DNA from: Circinella umbellata | Lineage: Eukaryota; Mucoromycota; Mucoromycetes; Mucorales; Lichtheimiaceae | Assembly (NCBI GenBank): GCA_025093555.1 | Contig: JAIWNF010000047.1 | Coordinates: 248,001 to 312,000, forward strand | Direction of reading: 5' to 3' | DNA length: 64,000 bases | In this document: piece by piece, positions 58,233 to 64,000 of the stretch | Position numbering within the stretch: the first letter of the stretch is position 1 | Layout: each line of letters starts with the position of its first letter | Program-made: the position numbers and the translations under genes | The notes under the pieces: model-generated | What the model was told of the DNA's origin: nothing | Database searches by the model: none | Seen by the model: the letters and a program-made list of their open reading frames with translations, nothing else

Positions 58233-60293
58233 ATGAACAGCATCAATAGCATCTCCCAACAAATCCTATCGAAGCTTCCACTTTATCGTCTCAAGGGTAA
58301 AATGTCGTTCCCTATCATTCTTTATTTATTTAACGAAAAGTCAACATTTCAATTATTATATATTGTATTTATTATTTTTTGAGTCCGGAGCTAACATTAT
58401 ATTTGATTAAAAAAAAAAAAAAAAGACCTCATCAAGGCTGTACGAGCATGCAAAACAGCAGCGGAAGAACGTTCAGTTATTCAAAAAGAAAGTGCTAATA
58501 TTAGAACAGCATTTAAAGAGGAACATAATGATACGCGTCATGCCAATGTTTCTAAACTATTATATATTCACATGTTGGGTTATCCTGCTCATTTCGGTCA
58601 GATGGAGTGTTTAAAGTTGGTAGCAAGTCCAAAGTTTGCAGATAAACGTCTCGGTTATTTAGGCATTATGCTTTTAATTGACGAAAAGACAGAAGTTTTG
58701 ACTCTTGTTACCAATAGTTTGAAAAAGTAAGTTCTTTTTTAATTATATATCCCACCCCCCACCCCCCACCCCTCCTTTTGACAAATGTATACTATGCAAA
58801 CCATTTTTTTTTTTTGGTTCCCGGGGCTTCCTTCTATATATATTAATAAAGAGACATATAATTACTATTATTTTTCCATAATATAGTGACCTTAACCATA
58901 GCAATATGTATGTTGTCGGTCTTGCATTATGTACACTTGGTAATATCTCATCTTCTGAAATGGCACGCGATCTTTGTTCAGAAGTAGAAAAGTTATTGGG
59001 TAGTTCGAATACTTATATTCGAAAGAAGGTTAGTATTTTAATTTTTAAGAAAACAATAAAGAGAAGGAAATGGATTATTGAAGTTATTATAATTCTATAT
59101 ATATATATATATAGGCTGGATTATGTGCTTTACGTATTGTACGTCGTGTACCAGAGTTACATGAAAATTTCCTTTCAAGAGCAAAAACTTTATTGAATGA
59201 TCGTAGTCATGGTGTACTTATTACGGGTGTCACATTAGTTACCGAAATGTGTCAACAATATCCAGAAAACATTGAGATCTTTAGAAAGGTATAATATATA
59301 TTTATATAAAGAGAGTTTTTTTCTGCTCTGGTGCATCCTATAATATAAAACTAAATATTTTCTTTTGACTGTGTATAAAATGACTCTATATTATATAGGC
59401 AGTACCACTTTTAGTTCGACATTTGAAAAATCTGGTCAGTGCCGGCTTTTCTCCAGAACATGATGTTACAGGAGTCACTGATCCATTCTTACAAGTCAAG
59501 ATTCTTCGTCTTTTACGTATTCTTGCCAAAAATGATCAAGAAGCTTCTGATGCAATGAATGATATTCTTGCTCAAGTGGCTACCAATACTGAAAGTACAA
59601 AGAATGTGGGTAATGCTATCTTATATGAAACTGTATTGACTATCATGGATATCCAAAGTGAAGCAGGTTTACGTGTTCTTGCTGTCAACATTTTGGGTAA
59701 ATTCTTGAGTAACCGTGATAATAATATTCGGTAAGTTTTAGTTTCATATATAGACGTTTGTTCATCTTAATAAAAGAAAACAATGCCTAAGCAAAAGAAA
59801 AGGAACTAAAAATATTTATTATTTTTTATTTTTAGTTACGTTGCCTTGGAAACATTAAACAAGACTGTGGGTATCGAAACTCAAGCAGTTCAACGTCATC
59901 GTAACATTATTTTGGATTGCTTACGTGATGGTGATATATCTATTCGTCGACGTGCTTTGGAATTAAGTTTTGCTCTTATTAATGAAAGCAATGTACGCGT
60001 ATTGACGCGTGAACTTTTGGCATTCTTGGAAGTGGCAGATAGTGAATTTAAACAAAGCATGACTACCAAAATTTCACTTGCTGCAGAACGATTTGCTCCC
60101 AATAGTAGATGGCATATTGATACCATGTTACGTATGCTTAAATTGGCAGGAAATTTTGTTCGTGAAGAAGTATTGGCTAATTTTATTCGACTTATTGCTC
60201 AAACATCTCAGTTACATCAATATACCGTTCAAAAATTGTATGCTGGTTTAAAACAAGATATTTCTCAGGTTAGTAAAAAAGGAAAAAAGTTTA

Positions 60294-60327
<34 letters not shown>

Positions 60328-62038
60328 TGTCTGGTGTATGTGTGGGGTATATAGAAAAAAACGGAATTTTGTTACTAATTAATTTTTTTTATGCAAATAA
60401 ATAGGAAGGTTTTGTTCTTGCCGGTGTTTGGGTCATTGGTGAATATGGTGATGTATTAGTAAATGGTGGTAGTTTTGAAGATGAAAACAAGATGATCGAG
60501 GTAAATATGTATTCATAAATGAAAAGCTGTCAGGAAGAGAAAGGATTGTTGAAGGATGAGAAGTTATATTATAATTGTTTGTTAATAATAAATTTAAAAA
60601 ACACTGGTTTATTATTATTTTTAAATTAGGTTTCCGATAGTTCCATTGTTGGATTATTAGAATCTATTTTGATGGGTCCTTACGCCAATCAACTTACTCG
60701 TGAATACATTTTAACCACTTTGATGAAATTGTCTTCTCGTCTTAATGATCACGAAGTTCAACAAAATATTAAACAGATTTTACATGATCACTCTACTAGT
60801 ATGGAAGTCGAAATTCAACAACGTGCTGTTGAATATACCCAACTCTTTTCTTTTGATACTATTCGTTCTGCTGTTTTGGAACGTATGCCTGTACCTGAAG
60901 GTCGATCTATTATTGAATCATCAACATCCGAAAATGGTCTTAATAGCCAGGGTAATAATCATTTTCCTTTTTTTTTGATACTATAAAGATTTGTAAGGTT
61001 AAAAAAAGTATCTAATTAAAATAATCATTATTTAGCATCTGGACAAGGACAACAAAAGAGTGGACCAAGTGATCAAGATGTAAATATTATAAAAATAAGA
61101 TAGCTTTAATTACGCAGTCAATTTTTAAACATTTGTATACTTTTATTTATTTATATAGTTATTATTGGATCTTATGGGTGTTGGTACAGCCTCAAGTGGA
61201 GATCAACAACAAGAAGAAGTATCTGTATCCCCAGAACCTCAACAACAACCTCAACAACCTACTCAAAATATAGATCTTTTAGCAGATATTTTTGGTGGTG
61301 GCGGTGGTAGCAGTGGATCATCACCTATTCCTCCAACAACTTCATCACCTCCTTCTTCTTCTTCATCTTTGAATAAAAACAATGCTTTAATGGATTTACT
61401 TGGTGGTGATATACAACCTCAACCATCTTCTACGCCCCCACCATCTAACTCAAGTCCTGATCCACTTGCATCTCTTGGTTTATCGATGGGAGGAACCACT
61501 TCACCTTCTTCTGCTCAGCGATCTATTTCACCTGCTTTTAGTACTGGTAGTCCAGCCATGGCAAATAACAGTCCTACAATTTCTACTACACCAACATCAT
61601 CATCAGCAACAAATGGTTATCAAGCCTATGGAAAGAATGGTTTTGTTATTAATCTTGTTCCTGCAAAGGATCGTAATAATAGTGCTATTATTAATATACA
61701 AGTATTATTTAATAATAACACAGAGGGTGCTATTTCATCATTACAATTTCAAGCTGCTGTACCAAGGAGTCAAAGATTACAAATGGCACCTGCTAGCAGC
61801 TCAACTGTTCAATCAGGTGGTACTGAAAAGCAATTAATGCGTATCAATAATCCTCAACAGGTATTAAAGAAAACAATTCCTATTTTTGTTTACATGAATA
61901 ATATAGAAGAAAACTAATATGGAATTATATTTATAGACACCTGTTAAATTGCGATTACGTATTTCTTATGTATTGTCAAGTGGACAAAAAGTAGATGATG
62001 TAGCAGAATATGGTCCTTTCCCTGAAAATGCCTTTTAA
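58233..62038 (+). CDS. APL4: AP-1 clathrin adaptor complex gamma-adaptin
   Basis: Eleven exons: 58233-58296, 58426-58726, 58887-59028, 59115-59288, 59399-59730, 59836-60268, 60405-60500, 60630-60951, 61036-61079, 61159-61860 and 61937-62038. They sum to 2712 nt, giving 903 residues. It is the large gamma subunit of AP-1, which recruits clathrin and sorts cargo at the trans-Golgi and endosomes. The HEAT-repeat trunk has classic words: [67 protein letters not shown] and [11 protein letters not shown] Gln/Ser/Pro-rich hinge holds clathrin-box-like motifs ([17 protein letters not shown]). The C-terminal gamma-ear (about 760-903) begins [10 protein letters not shown] and ends [10 protein letters not shown]. 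Introns 3 and 6 use GTTAGT donors. Confidence 0.93.
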
Positions 62039-62608
62039 ATTTTTGAATTGAAAATTCCAAAACGAAAAGAAAAGAACTCACTCTTTTTATCTTTCTAATA
62101 AATTTCTCTCTTTATTCCCCCACACCCAACCACTCCAACACTTCTTTCTCCCCCACCCACCCCTCCACTCACTTCTTTCCTTTTTAACAACTTTTAACAA
62201 AAATAATGAAAAAAAAAACAAGAACGAATCACAAAACCAAACTAAATGTATTATTACTCTATTATATTCCTTTATTTTATTTAACAACTTATAATGTCTT
62301 TCTCTCTTTTTTTTTTTGTGCGCCATATAGAAATCACAATATTCCATTTTAGGATTAAGAATTTTCGATAAGTGTAAAAATGCGTAGTGTAAAGTATATT
62401 GTTACTCACACTAAAAAATAATTTACAATGTTGATAATGAGGCCATATCATAAGATCAGTCCTTTTTTTTCTTTTTGTATAACAAGGGCGCCACTTAATA
62501 GACTGCGCCCTTCTCTTCTTCTTCTTTTTTCTTATTTAAAAAGAAAAAAAGATTTCATCCACGTAGTTGGGTTTTACTTCTCTCTTTTCAATAATAAAAT
62601 AATAAATA
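62039..62608. other. Intergenic between AP-1 gamma and Rho-GEF
   Basis: A C-rich 3' flank (about 62115-62170), then AT-rich DNA with T/C tracts before the next start. No gene. Confidence 0.45.
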
Positions 62609-64000
62609 ATGGTACAATATAACGAAAATAATGATGAGAATAATTTCAGTAATGGTATTCGTAAGCAAAGATCTGCTGTACAACTACGTCCACCTACTCT
62701 GGTAAGTTATTATCTTCTGAATTCATTTTAATGTAAATTAAGCTTTTTTTTTTTGTCCCCTTGAAAAATTATATAGAGAAAAAGACGAATTTCAGGTCCT
62801 TTGGTTGTCGGTGGTATGCTTGCTGCTCAAAATAACACCAGTTCATCATCATCTTCTTCTTCTTCCCCACCACCACCATCAACAACAATAACAACAACAG
62901 ATAATCATAATAATCATAATAACAATACACCTACAGTTTCTTCATCTTCATCCAATCAAAGTTTATCACCACCATTAAGACCACAACAAATACCTCAACC
63001 TACTCAAGATTATATGTCAGCATATCGATCTTCACAAATAATGTTAGAATACGAACGATCAACTAGTAATACACCACTTTATGATGAACACCAAGAAGAT
63101 TATCTTACTCCTATCGATTCAGCCAATTGTAGTATTCTTTCTGTTCTTGCAGAAGCATTTGTACATCAACTTGGTCACCAAAAAATATTTACTGGTGAAG
63201 AAGCAGTTGTAAAGTATCAGCCTCTCTCCCCGCACACACACACACGCCATATGCAAAATAAATAAAAAAAATATATAGTGACTCTAAAATTGATTATTCT
63301 TATACAACATACTAAACGGTTTCCATTTTCTTTTTCTTTTTTGAATTAGAATGCATTGCATGGCATTTTAGCTTTAGTTTATTATCCAGAATATAAAAGC
63401 ATTCAAGTTGCTAATGCACTTTTAAATTGTAAACCTCATGTTTTATTTCAACCGGAAGAAGTTTATGGGTTACCACGTAAAAATGATATACTATTTAGTT
63501 CAGCTTGGAATAAAAATTATGTATTACGTTATGATTCTTTAGGAGAAGAAACAAAACCTGTGGGTGTTTTATCCAATTTAACACCATGTTATGTAATGGG
63601 TTGTGAACCTGGTAACACGGATTGTTATGCACCAAGATGTCCTAATAATCCAAGTAATGCTATAAGAGAAATTTTAGTAAGTTTTTTTTTTTTTTTAGAT
63701 GTTTTGAAACAAACAAAACAAAGTGAAAATTAACATATATAAAAAAGCATTCTGATCAATCCACATCAGTTCCAGTTGTTGTAAGGTCATTGTTACACGA
63801 TCATTCTCAAGTTGTAAGTAATTATAATTTCAGTGTGAAGGATATATACTTTTTTACGTACTGACCACATACACCAAAAAAAAAAAAATTAGAACGTTGA
63901 CTCATCGATTACTCTAAATGGAGATAATTCACAGCACAATGATAGTCAAATACAACAACAACACTATTATCGACGACAGGATAGTGATAATAGTAACGAA
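62609..64000 (+). CDS. Rho1 guanine-nucleotide exchange factor, N-terminal part (partial)
   Basis: Five exons are visible, 62609-62701, 62777-63208, 63350-63676, 63748-63813 and 63893 to the window edge, giving 342 codons in frame. The first about 120 residues are disordered (Ser, Pro, Thr, Asn runs). A DEP-like domain follows: ILSVLAEAFVHQL, then IFTGEEAVNALHGILAL across a splice site, then ANALLNCKPHVLFQ. Next is VLSNLTPCYVMGC...DCYAPRCPN, which parallels the DCYSPTC linker that follows DEP in Rom1/Rom2/Rgf-type Rho1-GEFs. The DH, PH and CNH domains would lie beyond 64000. Such GEFs activate Rho1 for cell-wall synthesis and polarity. The assignment rests on the DEP/linker pattern and is not certain. 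Confidence 0.65.

Noticed and set aside
1..64000. tRNA, rRNA or CRISPR loci
   Set aside because: No cloverleaf, rRNA-like block or regularly spaced repeat was seen by eye; a tRNAscan/Infernal run would settle it.

Overview
The window is AT-rich, homopolymer-rich eukaryotic DNA. Its protein-coding genes carry many short GT-AG introns with GTAAGT-like donors. The gene set (Rho1-GEF, Osh4/Kes1-type oxysterol-binding protein, F-BAR/SH3 protein, GPR1/FUN34/YaaH acetate-type transporter, Dal5-like permease, Mrh4-like helicase) indicates a fungus. The intron density, low GC and lineage-specific repeat families suggest an early-diverging fungus, most likely Mucoromycota/Mucorales. That placement is inference from style and gene content, not from a database search.

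Layout. 1-2.5 kb holds intergenic DNA with a relic of a nuclease-like family. 2.56-4.06 kb is an intronless mitochondrial-type DEAD-box helicase. 5.0-7.3 kb has two small minus-strand genes for low-complexity acidic proteins. 7.8-11.7 kb is a transposon graveyard: a solo LTR, a Helitron-type helicase relic, a pogo/Tc1-like MITE and related palindromic termini. 14.6-22.1 kb carries three minus-strand genes: RNase P subunit p30, a GPR1/FUN34/YaaH transporter and a type II membrane glycosyltransferase-like protein. 22.1-25.5 kb is gene-poor. 25.5-37.5 kb is a second mobile-element island with a decayed transposon-type ORF, a broken non-LTR reverse transcriptase, and a pseudogene interrupted by both a solo LTR and a 100-bp palindromic element. 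From 37.6 kb to the right edge the DNA is gene-dense: MFS permease (14 exons), PPR protein, zinc alcohol dehydrogenase, Ubl-RING protein, OSBP, F-BAR/SH3 protein, LEA-2-like membrane protein, citrate-lyase-beta-like enzyme, F-box/LRR protein, AP-1 gamma-adaptin and the start of a Rho1-GEF cut by the window edge.

The right half is a housekeeping neighbourhood rather than an operon or metabolic cluster. Several products serve membrane traffic and the cell cortex (AP-1 gamma, OSBP, F-BAR/SH3, Rho-GEF), and others serve RNA or organelle metabolism (RNase P, Mrh4-like helicase, PPR). I derived exon structures by hand from splice sites. In each complete multi-exon gene the summed exon lengths are a multiple of three, which supports the models.

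The most unusual object lies at 30.1-32.5 kb. Removing one target-site copy plus the solo LTR, and one TA plus the 100-bp palindromic element, restores a single frame of 575 codons with one internal TGA. The palindromic element carries a GTGAGT splice donor at the edge of its inverted repeat, so it could behave as an intron-making (introner-like) element. The protein family it interrupts looks like a PD-(D/E)XK-type nuclease domain and has a second, frameshifted relic at 1.3-1.6 kb.
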